Source: Microvirga sp. TS319 (GTDB lineage: Bacteria > Pseudomonadota > Alphaproteobacteria > Rhizobiales > Beijerinckiaceae). Taken from it: 64,000 nucleotides of DNA. The DNA is taken from assembly GCF_041276405.1 (NCBI RefSeq), contig NZ_JBGGGT010000002.1, positions 1,277,001 to 1,341,000 on the forward strand, in the 5' to 3' direction. The translations under genes and the position numbers were made by a program. How positions within the stretch are numbered: position 1 is the stretch's first letter; each line of letters opens with the position of its first letter. Below, one piece after another: positions 1 to 11,402 of the stretch. The notes beneath the pieces are model-generated. The model did no database searches. It was not told the origin of the DNA and worked only from the letters and a program-made list of their open reading frames with translations.

Positions 1-264
1 AACCCGGAGGGGCTGCGCTACAGCGACGAGTTCGTCCGCCACAAGCTTCTCGACGCGGTCGGTGATCTTTCTCTCGCCGGTTTTCCGCTGCTCGGGACCT
101 ACCGCTCCTATTGCGGCGGTCATCGCCTGAACTTCTCCGTGCTGGAGGCTCTCTTTTCGAGCCGTTCGAACTACGCGATCGTGGATGCCGTTCCGCGCCG
201 CGAGCCCGGCTATGCGGAGGTCGGCAGCGCGGCGTTGGCCGCGTTCGCTCCCGAAATCCATTGA
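1..264 (+). CDS. lpxC: UDP-3-O-acyl-N-acetylglucosamine deacetylase, C-terminal part
   Basis: This is the last 87 codons of LpxC, the zinc enzyme of the first committed step of lipid A synthesis. The frame is open from base 1 and carries the family signature EFVRHKLLDAVGDLSLAGFP, which includes the conserved histidine-lysine pair, followed by a short tail ending in TGA. The N-terminal catalytic half lies outside the window. Position before bamD and recN is the usual alphaproteobacterial order (ftsZ-lpxC-bamD-recN). Confidence 0.9.
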   Translation, partial: NPEGLRYSDEFVRHKLLDAVGDLSLAGFPLLGTYRSYCGGHRLNFSVLEALFSSRSNYAIVDAVPRREPGYAEVGSAALAAFAPEIH

Positions 265-440
265 GGCCTTCCCCGGAAGTCGCATCGAGCGCCTTTTGGC
301 CGCATGATTTCGGACGGCTTTGCCCCATCCATGTGGGTAAAGCCTCTCGGATGGGGTTGGCTGTTGGCCCCTGCATAGGTTAAAGAACCTCAGTGCATCG
401 TTAAAAATCACCGGGCACGGATTTTGGAGGACCGCGAGGC

Positions 441-1337
441 ATGTCTTTCGCGAAGGTTTACTTGAGTTTGAGGGCCGCTGCTGGGCGCGCGCTGTTGGTG
501 GGTGCCTGCGGACTGACGCTCGCCGGTTGCGATACGCTGTCGTCAATCAACCCCTTCGACAAGAGCGAAGCCTACAAGCCGGAGGTCGTCGCGGACGTTC
601 CGGCCGAAGAGATCTACAATGACGGTCTCGCACGGATCCAGAAGCAGGATTACGAAGGCGCCGCCAAGAAGTTCAACAGCCTCGACCGTCAGTACCCATA
701 TTCCGAATGGGCGCGCAAAGGGCTGATCATGGAGGCCTATGCCAATTACGAGGGTGGCCTGTACGAGGAGGCGATCACCGCCTCCAAGCGCTACCTGCAG
801 CAGCATCCGAACACCCCCGATGCCGCTTATGCCCAATATTTGATGGCCTCGTCCTATTACGATCAGATTCCGGACGTCACCCGTGATCAGGCTGCATCCG
901 AGCGCGCCATCGCGTCGCTGCAGGACCTGGTCCAGCGTTATCCGCAGTCCGAATACTCGTCCGACGCGAAGAAGAAGATCCAGGTTGCCAGCGACCAGCT
1001 CGCCGGCAAGGAGATGGAGGTCGGTCGCTTCTACCTTCAGAAGCGCAACTATTCCGGAGCCATCAACCGGTTCCGCATCGTGGTTTCGCGCTACCAGACG
1101 ACTCGCCACACGGAAGAGGCGCTCGAGCGTCTCGCCGAGGCCTACATGGCCATGGGTGTCGTCAGCGAGGCGCAGACCGCCGCCGCCGTTCTCGGCCACA
1201 ACTTCCCTGACAGTCCCTGGTACAAGGACGCCTATGCCCTGCTGACCAAGGGCGGCGTTGAGCCGCGCGAGGATTCGCAGTCCTGGATCAGCAAGGCCTT
1301 CCGCGGCGTGCCCCAGGTCAGTCAGCGGGCGGGGTAA
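441..1337 (+). CDS. bamD: outer membrane protein assembly factor BamD
   Basis: BamD is the essential lipoprotein partner of BamA in the complex that folds outer membrane beta-barrels. The 298-residue product has a lipoprotein signal with a lipobox ending LTLAGC (Cys30), then tetratricopeptide-type helical repeats across about residues 50-250 (for example LARIQKQDYEGAAKKF and ALERLAEAYMAMG). Length fits the family. ATG at 441 follows a GGAGG-like site. It sits between lpxC and recN and may share transcription with recN, which starts 12 bases after its stop codon. Confidence 0.95.
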   Translation: MSFAKVYLSLRAAAGRALLVGACGLTLAGCDTLSSINPFDKSEAYKPEVVADVPAEEIYNDGLARIQKQDYEGAAKKFNSLDRQYPYSEWARKGLIMEAYANYEGGLYEEAITASKRYLQQHPNTPDAAYAQYLMASSYYDQIPDVTRDQAASERAIASLQDLVQRYPQSEYSSDAKKKIQVASDQLAGKEMEVGRFYLQKRNYSGAINRFRIVVSRYQTTRHTEEALERLAEAYMAMGVVSEAQTAAAVLGHNFPDSPWYKDAYALLTKGGVEPREDSQSWISKAFRGVPQVSQRAG

Positions 1338-1349
1338 GCCTCACTTTCC

Positions 1350-3026
1350 ATGCTGATCCAGCTGGCGATACGCGACATCGTCCTGATCGACAGGCTCGAG
1401 CTCCATTTCCACGAGGGGCTCTCCGTCCTCACGGGTGAAACGGGCGCGGGCAAATCGATCCTGCTCGACGCCTTTGCTCTGGCCCTCGGCGGCCGAGGCG
1501 ATGGAAGCCTCGTCCGCCATGGCGAATCTCAAGGGCAGGTCACTGCCGTCTTCGATTGCCCGATGGATCATCCTGCCCGACGCGTCGCGCGCGAGGCGGA
1601 GATCGACGTGGACGGGGACCTGATCCTGCGCCGTATCCAGGTTGCCGACGGGCGCACCCGTGCATTCGTCAACGATCAGCCGGTCAGCGTCCAGGTGCTC
1701 AGGGCCATCGGGGCAACCCTCGTCGAGATCCACGGTCAGCATGACGACCGCGCTCTCGTGGATCCCGTCAGCCATAGGGCGATTCTCGATGCATTCGGGG
1801 GGCTTTCGGACGAGTTGCAGGCCGTGGGCGAAGCAGCCCGGCGCGTGAGGGAAGCCCGTAATGCCCTGCAGGAGCATCGCAGCCGCATCGAAAAGGCCCG
1901 CAAGGAAGCCGACTTTCTTCGCCACGCCGTGGAGGAGCTGACCACGCTCAATCCACTGGCGGGGGAGGAGGAGGCACTGGCCGAGCGCCGGGTCGTCATG
2001 ATGCAATCCGAGAAGGTCGCTCAGGATCTCAGCGAGGCCTTCGAGGCTGTTGCGGGCCACTCGTCTCCGATCCCGGAGCTCTCGGCTGCCGTGCGCAAGC
2101 TGGAGCGACGCAGCGCGCAGGCGCCGGCTCTCGTGGACCCGTCCGTCAAGGCGCTCGATGCGGCGCTGGTCGCCATCGACGAGGCCCGTGCGGCTCTCGA
2201 GGAGGCAATCCGCGCCACCGAGTACGATCCCCGCGAGCTGGAGCAGACCGAGGAACGTCTCTTCGCGCTTCGGGCCGCCGCCCGTAAATACGACGTACCC
2301 GCCGACGATCTCGCGGCTCTGCGCCAGCGTTTCGAGGGTGACGTCGCGGCCATCGATGCCGGAGAGGAGCGGCTCGCCACCTTGGAGAAGGCCCTGAAGG
2401 ACGCCGACCGGGCCTATCTCGCAGCCGCCAGGAAGCTGTCCGAGGGGCGCCGGAAAGCCGCGCAGGCGCTCGATGCGGCCGTGCAGGCCGAGCTGCCGCC
2501 CCTCAAGCTGGAGCGGGCCCGCTTCATCACGGACATCCAGACCGACGAGGACAGCCGCGATCCTGCCGGCTTCGAGCGCGTGGAGTTCTGGGCCCAGACC
2601 AATCCGGGCACCCGTCCGGGGCCGCTCATGAAGGTGGCGTCCGGCGGCGAGCTATCCCGTTTCATGCTGGCGCTCAAGGTGGTGCTGGCGGACAAGGGCT
2701 CGGCTCCGACCCTCGTCTTCGACGAAATCGACACCGGCGTCGGCGGTGCCGTGGCGGACGCCATCGGCCAGCGCCTCGCGCGCCTGGCCAATGGCGTCCA
2801 GGTCATGGCCGTGACCCACGCGCCCCAGGTGGCCGCACGGGCTTCGAGCCATTTCCTCATCGCCAAGGAGGGGATCGTCGGTGCCGAGGATCGCGTGGCG
2901 ACCCGCGTCATTCCGCTGGATGCCGCTCCGCGACGCGAGGAGATCGCCCGCATGCTCGCCGGTGCGACGATCACCGAGGAGGCCCGCGCCGCCGCCGCCC
3001 GCCTCTTGGAAGCGGGCGCGCATTGA
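1350..3026 (+). CDS. recN: DNA repair protein RecN
   Basis: RecN is an SMC-like ATPase that acts in double-strand break repair and recombination. The 558-residue protein has the Walker A motif GETGAGKS at residues 29-36, a central coiled-coil region rich in Glu/Arg/Ala (about 150-390), the ABC signature SGGELSRF near residue 430 and a Walker B region VFDEIDTG near 455. A GTGVGGAVAD stretch and a switch histidine (VTHAPQVAA) follow. Length matches the family. It starts 12 bases after bamD. Confidence 0.95.
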   Translation: MLIQLAIRDIVLIDRLELHFHEGLSVLTGETGAGKSILLDAFALALGGRGDGSLVRHGESQGQVTAVFDCPMDHPARRVAREAEIDVDGDLILRRIQVADGRTRAFVNDQPVSVQVLRAIGATLVEIHGQHDDRALVDPVSHRAILDAFGGLSDELQAVGEAARRVREARNALQEHRSRIEKARKEADFLRHAVEELTTLNPLAGEEEALAERRVVMMQSEKVAQDLSEAFEAVAGHSSPIPELSAAVRKLERRSAQAPALVDPSVKALDAALVAIDEARAALEEAIRATEYDPRELEQTEERLFALRAAARKYDVPADDLAALRQRFEGDVAAIDAGEERLATLEKALKDADRAYLAAARKLSEGRRKAAQALDAAVQAELPPLKLERARFITDIQTDEDSRDPAGFERVEFWAQTNPGTRPGPLMKVASGGELSRFMLALKVVLADKGSAPTLVFDEIDTGVGGAVADAIGQRLARLANGVQVMAVTHAPQVAARASSHFLIAKEGIVGAEDRVATRVIPLDAAPRREEIARMLAGATITEEARAAAARLLEAGAH

Positions 3027-3194
3027 GGATCGTGTTGGCTCAGCGGGGCTATCGCCCTGCGGAGCAAGCCGGCTAACCAGTTGATAAGGAATTGAGGCGC
3101 AAACAGGAGGCTCGCTCAAGGCTTGGCCCCACAGGCGCGGTTCCGTGAGTGGCCCGGGCCTTCATTCCTCACTTCTTGGCAAGGCTTCATCCTT

Positions 3195-4400
3195 GTGAGG
3201 CACAATCCCTTCTCTGCAGACGGCACGAAGCGCAAGCCCGCTCTCTGGCTGCTCGTGCTGATCACCTTCACGGGCACCCTGGCGATGCACATGTTCGTGC
3301 CGGCGCTTCCGATCGCCGCTCAGGATCTGGGCGCCAGCTTCGCCGCCATGCAGATGACCATCAGCCTCTACATTCTCGGCCTTGCCTTCGGTCAACTGGT
3401 CTACGGCCCTCTCTCCGATTGCTTCGGGCGCAGGCCGATCCTCATGGTGGGGCTTGTCCTCTATACCGCGTCCGGGATCGCCGCAGGGCTGGCTCCCGGA
3501 GTCTATGCCCTGATCGCCGCGCGGCTTTTCCAGGCGCTCGGCGGCTGCGCCGGCCTGGTTCTGGGGCGCGCCATGGTGCGGGACATCTCAGGCCCCGAGG
3601 CAGCCGCCCGTCAGCTTGCGGTGATGAACCTGATCGTGGTCATCGGGCCGGCTCTCGCGCCGCTCTTGGGCGGACTCCTGGCCTCCAGCTTCGGCTGGCG
3701 TTCGATCTTCCTGCTGCTCGTCGTGCTCGGGGCGACGAACATCCTGTGCGTCTGGCGGCTGCTGCCGGAAACCGGGCAACGCTCGGGCATGGTCAGCGTG
3801 GCCTCTCTGGGGCGCGACTACAAAGGGCTTCTGGGTTCACGGGCGTTCCTCGGCTATGCGGTCGGCGGGAGCTGCGCGACGACATCGAGCTATGCCTTCA
3901 TCGCGGCGGCACCCTTCATCTTCGAGGAGTTGGGCCGTCCTGCGCATGATGTCGGGATCGCGCTCGGATTGCTGGCCGTGGGGGCCTCCATTGGAAGCGC
4001 CCTTGCAAGCCGCCTCATCGGCCGGGTGAAGATGGAGCCCCTGATGATCGGGGCCAACGCACTGAGCACCTGTGCGGCGCTGATCCTCCTGAGCCTTGTT
4101 CTGATGGGAGCGGTCGATGCGTTTTCCGCGATCGGGCTGATGGTTCTGTTCACGATCGGCGCGGGTCTGTCGAGCCCTGCCGCTCTGACCAAGGCCGTGA
4201 GCGTCAATCCGAAGCTGATCGGCTCGGCATCGGGCCTCTACGGGTTCACGCAGATGGCGGTCGGAGCGATCTGTACCTCCCTGTCCGGATTGGGGCGCGA
4301 TCCGGCACTCGCCGCGGCAGGCGTTCTGGCCGGGGCAGGGGTGATCAGCCAGATCGCCTTCTGGATCGCCTCGCGGCAGGAAGGGACACCCAAGGTCTAG
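3195..4400 (+). CDS. multidrug efflux MFS transporter, Bcr/CflA family
   Basis: An inner membrane proton-driven drug exporter of the major facilitator superfamily. About twelve hydrophobic segments are visible, with the Bcr/CflA-type motif GPLSDCFGRRPILMVGL between segments 2 and 3. The GTG at 3195 leaves 17 residues before the first segment, usual for the family. A TTG at 3123 with a strong AGGAGG 12 bases upstream is the alternative start and would add 24 residues. The TAG stop is part of a CTAG that abuts the following repeat. Substrate is unknown. Confidence 0.85.
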   Translation: MRHNPFSADGTKRKPALWLLVLITFTGTLAMHMFVPALPIAAQDLGASFAAMQMTISLYILGLAFGQLVYGPLSDCFGRRPILMVGLVLYTASGIAAGLAPGVYALIAARLFQALGGCAGLVLGRAMVRDISGPEAAARQLAVMNLIVVIGPALAPLLGGLLASSFGWRSIFLLLVVLGATNILCVWRLLPETGQRSGMVSVASLGRDYKGLLGSRAFLGYAVGGSCATTSSYAFIAAAPFIFEELGRPAHDVGIALGLLAVGASIGSALASRLIGRVKMEPLMIGANALSTCAALILLSLVLMGAVDAFSAIGLMVLFTIGAGLSSPAALTKAVSVNPKLIGSASGLYGFTQMAVGAICTSLSGLGRDPALAAAGVLAGAGVISQIAFWIASRQEGTPKV

Positions 4401-6743
<2,343 letters not shown>

Positions 6744-6789
6744 GATTCCGGTCCAAGACTTGAGCCGGCCGATATGGCATGATCCGGGC

Positions 6790-7731
6790 ATGACGGTGAT
6801 CACTCCCGAGCTTTCGATCGATCCCGACCAGAGAGGGAGGGGCGATGTGACGCATTTCTGGCGGGTCTCGCGTCTGCGCGGCCTGGGGTGTCTGCGTGCC
6901 ACCTTCCGGCGTCATTCCTATGCCCGCCACACCCATGAAACCTATGCCATCGCGGCGATCCTGGCCGGGTGCGAGACCTTCTTTCACCGGGGCGAGCAGC
7001 GCTATGCCCCTGCGGGCAGCATCGCGGTCGTATGCCCGGACGAGGTCCATGACGGTGAGCCTTACGGGGAGGGCTTCGTCTATCGGACCTTCTATCCGCC
7101 GCCGGAGCTGATGAAGGAGATCGCGGAGGACGTTGCAGGGCGGCCCCTGCCGCATGCTCCCTGGTTCATCCATTCCGTGATCCATGATGCCGAACTGGCT
7201 TTGACGCTCGCCCGGCTTCTCGCCTGCCTGGGGCAGGAGGGGGTGCGCACGACCGAACTGGAGCAGGATACGCGTCTCATCGCCTTCCTGACCAAGCTGA
7301 TTGCCCGCTGGGCCGACCTCGACGGGCTTCCGCTCGCACGCGACGCTGCAAAGAACATCAGGCCGGCGAAGGATTACCTGGAGGCTCATTTCGACCGGGA
7401 GGTCGAGTTGGAAAATCTCGCCCAGCTTGCCGGATTGTCACGGAGCCATTTCATCCGGGCTTTCACCAGAGAAACCGGTCTGACGCCCCATGCCTATCTC
7501 ATGGACCGGCGTTTCCGGGCGGCAAGCCGCCTGCTGGCGAAGGGCGATTCTCCGGGCGACGTGGCCCTGGCCTGTGGGTTCTTCGATCAGAGCCATCTCA
7601 ACCGTGTCTTCAAGGCCCGCATGGGCGTGACACCGGGGGCATACCGCCAAGGGGTCCGCCATGAAGGGGTCCGCCATGAAGGAGCCCGCCATCAAGGGGA
7701 TTGGCATCTAGGGAACTGCCGTCAGGCGTGA
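6790..7731 (+). CDS. AraC family transcriptional regulator
   Basis: A 313-residue regulator with an N-terminal cupin-like sensing domain (HARHTHETYAIAAILAG and following) and a C-terminal pair of helix-turn-helix motifs (about residues 195-290, ending in the family signature CGFFDQSHLNRVFKARMGVTPGAYR). It precedes azlCD in the same direction, a frequent arrangement, so control of that amino acid exporter is likely. After the HTH, a tail of repeated GVRHE-like pentapeptides is encoded by a 15-bp tandem repeat and is not part of the family fold. ATG 6790 is preferred because upstream codons overlap ligA. Confidence 0.85.
   Translation: MTVITPELSIDPDQRGRGDVTHFWRVSRLRGLGCLRATFRRHSYARHTHETYAIAAILAGCETFFHRGEQRYAPAGSIAVVCPDEVHDGEPYGEGFVYRTFYPPPELMKEIAEDVAGRPLPHAPWFIHSVIHDAELALTLARLLACLGQEGVRTTELEQDTRLIAFLTKLIARWADLDGLPLARDAAKNIRPAKDYLEAHFDREVELENLAQLAGLSRSHFIRAFTRETGLTPHAYLMDRRFRAASRLLAKGDSPGDVALACGFFDQSHLNRVFKARMGVTPGAYRQGVRHEGVRHEGARHQGDWHLGNCRQA
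7651..7710 (+). repeat. 15-bp tandem repeat in the AraC gene
   Basis: Four tandem 15-bp units; the first two are identical (GGGGTCCGCCATGAA) and the next two diverged. They encode GVRHE, GVRHE, GARHQ and GDWHL at the C-terminus of the AraC-type regulator. Because the unit is five codons long, copy-number change keeps the frame. Confidence 0.85.
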
Positions 7732-7788
7732 ACCGCAATTTTATCCAAGACGCTTCCTCGTCTCTGTCTCATATGAGAGGAAACGAGG

Positions 7789-8505
7789 ATGGCCATGGAT
7801 CAACCCACCCCAATTTTCTCTACGTACAGGCGCGAGATCCGCGCAGGCTTGCGTGACATTGCTCCTGTGGCGATCGCCGCCGTTCCCATCGGGCTTCTCT
7901 TCGGCGCCGTCGCCGCGGCCAAGGGGCTGTCGGCGCTTGAGGTCGCGCTCATGTCCGCTTTCGTCTATGCGGGTGGCGCGCAATTCGCCGTCATCGAGGC
8001 GTGGGCGCATCCCGCGCCGATTGCCGCGCTGACCTTCGCGACCTTGCTGATCAATGCGCGCCACGTGCTGATGGGAGCCTCGCTCGGACCGAAGATTCAT
8101 CTCACCGGGCTCCAGCGGTTCTTCGCTTTCTTCTTCCTGACCGATGAGGCATGGGCCCTGTCGGAGCGCCGGGCTCTCGAGCGGCCCGTCACCGGCGCCT
8201 ATTGGGCGGCGATGGCTCTTGTTCTCTGGGCGAACTGGACCGCGTCGACGACGCTCGGCGCCGTGCTCGGCTCCTTCATGGGCGATCCCGCGCGCATCGG
8301 TGCGGACTTCGCCTTTACGGCCCTCTTCATCGGCCTCATCGCCGGTTTCGGCCGCAGCCGCGTGACCCTGGTCACGGTCGGCGTCAGCGCGGCCGTTGCG
8401 GCTCTCGTGCATCATCTCGTCGGAGCGCCATGGCACGTGGCATCGGGCGCGCTGGCAGGCATCGCCGCGGCCTATCTCTCGGCACCTCGGGAGGGAGAAC
8501 CATGA
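7789..8505 (+). CDS. azlC: branched-chain amino acid exporter, large subunit (AzlC family)
   Basis: AzlC with AzlD forms an inner membrane exporter of branched-chain amino acids and analogues (B. subtilis AzlCD, E. coli YgaZH). The 238-residue product is highly hydrophobic with several membrane segments and the family stretch MSAFVYAGGAQFAVIE. Its TGA overlaps the azlD ATG (ATGA), which indicates translational coupling. The AraC-type gene just upstream is its probable regulator. Substrate in this organism is inferred from the family only. Confidence 0.88.
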   Translation: MAMDQPTPIFSTYRREIRAGLRDIAPVAIAAVPIGLLFGAVAAAKGLSALEVALMSAFVYAGGAQFAVIEAWAHPAPIAALTFATLLINARHVLMGASLGPKIHLTGLQRFFAFFFLTDEAWALSERRALERPVTGAYWAAMALVLWANWTASTTLGAVLGSFMGDPARIGADFAFTALFIGLIAGFGRSRVTLVTVGVSAAVAALVHHLVGAPWHVASGALAGIAAAYLSAPREGEP

Positions 8506-8801
8506 GCCTCGACACGACGACCCTTCTCACCATCGTGGCCATGGCGGTGGTCACCTATTTTACGCGGATCGCGGGCCTCTTCGTGGCGGACCGCCTCGTG
8601 CTCACGGGGCGAGCCAAGGCGGCCTTCGATGCGATCCCGCCCGCGGTGCTGGTCTCCGTCATCGCGCCGACCGCGCTGACGACCGGGTGGGCGGAAGCGA
8701 TCGCCGCCGCCATCACCGCTGTCGCGGCCTTCCGGCTGCCGCTGCTGGCGACAATCGTCGTCGGCGTCGCATCCGTGGTTATCCTGCGCAACCTGATCTA
8801 G
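8502..8801 (+). CDS. azlD: branched-chain amino acid exporter, small subunit (AzlD family)
   Basis: A 99-residue membrane protein with three to four hydrophobic segments, including TYFTRIAGLFVADRL and the AIPPAVLVSVIAPT stretch typical of AzlD. It overlaps azlC by four bases and acts with it. Its stop codon is the TAG of the CTAG that begins the repeat element at 8798, so the element fixes the end of this protein (LRNLI). Confidence 0.87.
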   Translation: MSLDTTTLLTIVAMAVVTYFTRIAGLFVADRLVLTGRAKAAFDAIPPAVLVSVIAPTALTTGWAEAIAAAITAVAAFRLPLLATIVVGVASVVILRNLI

Positions 8802-8917
8802 CGCATCGTGCGAAAAAGTGGATCCGGTTTTTCGCGAGAACGATGCGCTCATTCTAAGAAGGGAGCATCGGATTCGATCCCAAAAGTGGATTCCACTTCC
8901 CGCGTCCGATGCTCTAG
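8798..8917. repeat. CTAG-family palindromic element, type 2 (120 bp)
   Basis: Bounded by CTAG at 8798-8801 and 8914-8917 and inverted relative to the copy at 29389. It has two palindromic halves: GCGCATCGT...ACGATGCGC and GAGCATCGG...CCGATGCTC, each holding an AAGTGGATNC core. It lies between two convergent genes and provides the stop codon of both azlD and the aminopeptidase. Confidence 0.85.
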
Positions 8918-10734
8918 CCGACGGCGCGGGTTGCGTCCTCGAGCCAGCTTCGTGTCTGATCATCGAGAAGCGGGCCGATCTTTTCGCGCACGGTGGCGTG
9001 ATAGGCGTCGAGCCAGGCGATCTCGTCCGCATTCATCAGGGCGGGCTCGACAAGCCGCAGATCGATGGGCGTGAAGGTCAGCGTCTCGAAGCCCATCATG
9101 TCGCGGTCGCCGCCAGGGATCGTGCGCGGCTCCACGAGGATCAGGTTTTCGATGCGGATGCCGTAGGCGCCCGGCTTGTAGAAGCCCGGCTCGTTGGACA
9201 GCATCATGCCGATCTCCAGGGGGGTCGTGCCGGTCTTGGCGATGCGCTGCGGACCCTCGTGCACGGACAGAAAGCTCCCGATCCCGTGGCCGGTGCCGTG
9301 ATCGAAGTCGAGGCCCGCATCCCACAGGGGCTTGCGCGCGAAGGCGTCGATCTGCGCGCCCGTCGTGCCTTTCGGAAACACGGCGCGGGCGATGGCGATG
9401 TGCCCCAGCAGCACGCGGGTGAATCGATCCTTCATCTCGGGGCTGGGTTCGCCCACGATGATCGTGCGCGTGATGTCCGTCGTGCCGTCCTCATACTGTG
9501 CGCCGGAATCGATCAGAAAGATCTGGTTGTTCTCGATCCTGCGGTTGCTCGACGTTGTGACCCGGTAATGGGGCAGGGCCGCATTGGGGCCGGCGCCGGA
9601 AATGCTCGGGAACGAGATGTTCTTCAAAGCCCCGGTCTCGACGCGGAAGCCTTCCAGGGCTTCGACCGCGTCGATTTCAGTGAGCTGCCCCTTCGGCGCC
9701 TCTCGGTCGAGCCAGGCCAGGAAGCGGGCGACCGCGACGCCGTCGCGCAGGTGAGCCGCATGAGAGCCCGCGATCTCGGCCTTGTTCTTCACGGCCTTCA
9801 TGAGGGCGATGGGGTCTGCGCCCACGTCCACCGTGCCCCCGGCGGCTTCGATCCGCCGGATCAGGGCGACGGCGCCCGTCGCCGAATCGATGCGCACCTT
9901 GCCGCCGGTCTGACCGAGGGCATCCAGGGCGCTCTGGAAGGACGCGATAGGGGCAAATTCGGCGAGCTCGCCCACCGCGGCCCCGGCTTCGTTGGTGATC
10001 TTGGCCGGATCGAAGAACAGGCTCGCGCGGCCTTGCCTCGGCAGGACCGCATAGCCGAGGGGCAGAGGCGTGTGACCGACATCGCCGCCCCGCAGGTTGA
10101 AGGCCCAGGCGAGGTTGTGCGGGTCGGAGATCACGAGCGCATCGAGCTTGGCCTCCGCCATCTTCTTGCGAACCCGCTCCAGCTTCGACTCGGCCGTCTC
10201 GCCGACATAGTCGAGCGGATGGGGACGGACCGGCGCCTGCGGCGGGGCAGGGCGGTCGATCCAGATCACGTCGACAAGGTTCATGTCGACGGGTGAGAGC
10301 GAACCGCCGGCGCGTGCCACCGCCTGCTCCAGGCGCTTGAGGCTGTCGCTCGTGTGAAGCCAGGGATCGTAAGCGAGCATGCCGCCCTCCGGCAGGTTCG
10401 CGGCGATCCAATCCTCGGCCGACCTGTCGGCGAGCTGAACGGGGGTGATCACGGAAGTATCGACCTGCTCGGCGGCCTGGACCGTGTAGCGCCCGTCGAC
10501 CACGAGGGCCGCCTTGTCCAGCAGGATGACGGCCGTTCCCGCTGACCCGGTAAAGCCGGTGAGCCAGGCCAGGCGCTCGGCGCTCTTGGGCACGTATTCT
10601 CCCTGGTGCTCGTCGGCCCGGGGCACGATGAAGCCGTCGAAGCCGCGGCGGGTCAGTTCGGCACGCAGCTTGGCAATATGAGCGGGCCCCTGGGAGGGGG
10701 AGGTCGTGTCGTCGAAGAATTGAAACTGAGCCAT
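8914..10734 (-). CDS. pepP: aminopeptidase P family protein (M24)
   Basis: A 606-residue cytoplasmic metallopeptidase of the M24 family that removes an N-terminal residue before proline. It has two creatinase-like N-terminal domains (residues about 15-310) and a pita-bread catalytic domain with the metal ligands in FLIDSGAQYEDGTTDITRT, the HGTGHGIG histidine motif and a late EPG and E segment (LSNEPGFYKPG; GIRIENL). Length suits the eukaryote-like three-domain aminopeptidase P. The TAG stop comes from the CTAG end of the flanking repeat. Confidence 0.9.
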   Translation of the reverse strand: MAQFQFFDDTTSPSQGPAHIAKLRAELTRRGFDGFIVPRADEHQGEYVPKSAERLAWLTGFTGSAGTAVILLDKAALVVDGRYTVQAAEQVDTSVITPVQLADRSAEDWIAANLPEGGMLAYDPWLHTSDSLKRLEQAVARAGGSLSPVDMNLVDVIWIDRPAPPQAPVRPHPLDYVGETAESKLERVRKKMAEAKLDALVISDPHNLAWAFNLRGGDVGHTPLPLGYAVLPRQGRASLFFDPAKITNEAGAAVGELAEFAPIASFQSALDALGQTGGKVRIDSATGAVALIRRIEAAGGTVDVGADPIALMKAVKNKAEIAGSHAAHLRDGVAVARFLAWLDREAPKGQLTEIDAVEALEGFRVETGALKNISFPSISGAGPNAALPHYRVTTSSNRRIENNQIFLIDSGAQYEDGTTDITRTIIVGEPSPEMKDRFTRVLLGHIAIARAVFPKGTTGAQIDAFARKPLWDAGLDFDHGTGHGIGSFLSVHEGPQRIAKTGTTPLEIGMMLSNEPGFYKPGAYGIRIENLILVEPRTIPGGDRDMMGFETLTFTPIDLRLVEPALMNADEIAWLDAYHATVREKIGPLLDDQTRSWLEDATRAVG

Positions 10735-11027
10735 CCGAACAGCACCGGAAAATCGAATGAGGGAGGCAGCACGCTATGCCGGAGCGGGATGCCCTGCAAC
10801 CGCGACGCTGCGCATGAGGCTGCATATGCAGTAGACATTGTGCCTATCTGTTGAGCGGGATCTGCCCGCCGGGCGGCTCCTGTCGATTGTGCAGTGCAAA
10901 ATGCGCATGGCTCGCCTGCAAACGGTCCATCTACTACTAAAGTCGAGTGGGGCTTACATATAGCGTAACAAGAACAGAGGAACGCTGATCTGAAGGGTCT
11001 CAACACCAATCCGTTGGAGATGAGCCC

Positions 11028-11252
11028 ATGAACACAGCCGCTTTCCTGCCCGTCTATGCCGGTCAGGTTCAGATCCCGTCCACGTTTTCACTGGTCGTCA
11101 GGAACGTCATGAGCGCTCTTGCCGAAAGCCGCGCCCGGGATGCAGCGCGCCGGTTGCGCCGTCACGAAGCTCTGATGGCTGACCTGGCCCGCAGGCAGGA
11201 ACATATCGCCGACTTCTTGATGCAGAGCAATGATCTGCCGTTCAAGATCTGA
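11028..11252 (+). CDS. small Arg-rich protein, 74 aa
   Basis: I do not recognise a family with certainty. The product has a variable N-terminus and an Arg/Ala-rich helical second half (ESRARDAARRLRRHEALMADL, then ARRQEHIADFL), somewhat like DUF1127 small proteins. A good ribosome site (GGAGATGAGCCC) precedes ATG 11028, and a second tiny gene follows 35 bases later in the same direction. The preceding 293 bases (10735-11027) hold no other gene I can see. Confidence 0.55.
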   Translation: MNTAAFLPVYAGQVQIPSTFSLVVRNVMSALAESRARDAARRLRRHEALMADLARRQEHIADFLMQSNDLPFKI

Positions 11253-11287
11253 GACAAGAATTCGACTGAAGAGAGAAGGAACAAGCC

Positions 11288-11392
11288 ATGTTGATCGTCA
11301 CCGCCATGAAAGTCATCCGCGAGATCGTCGCCGACACCATCAGTCTCCGCCGTGAACTGGCGCGACGCTATCCTGGCGCCCTCGCCGAGTAA
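11288..11392 (+). CDS. small protein, 34 aa
   Basis: ATG 11288 is preceded by a clear ribosome site (GAGAGAAGGAACA) and opens a 34-codon frame ending in TAA. The product is a single amphipathic helix (MKVIREIVADTISLRRELAR, then RYPGALAE). It resembles small conserved proteins I recall in Methylobacterium-like genomes, but that is memory and not a search. It probably shares a transcript with the 74-residue gene upstream. Confidence 0.5.
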   Translation: MLIVTAMKVIREIVADTISLRRELARRYPGALAE

Positions 11393-11402
11393 GCCTTCCA
11401 GA

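Noticed and set aside
8798..8917. CRISPR-like array made of the dispersed palindromic repeats
   Set aside because: Units are scattered one or two at a time, differ in length class, have no regular spacers, and no cas genes are present.
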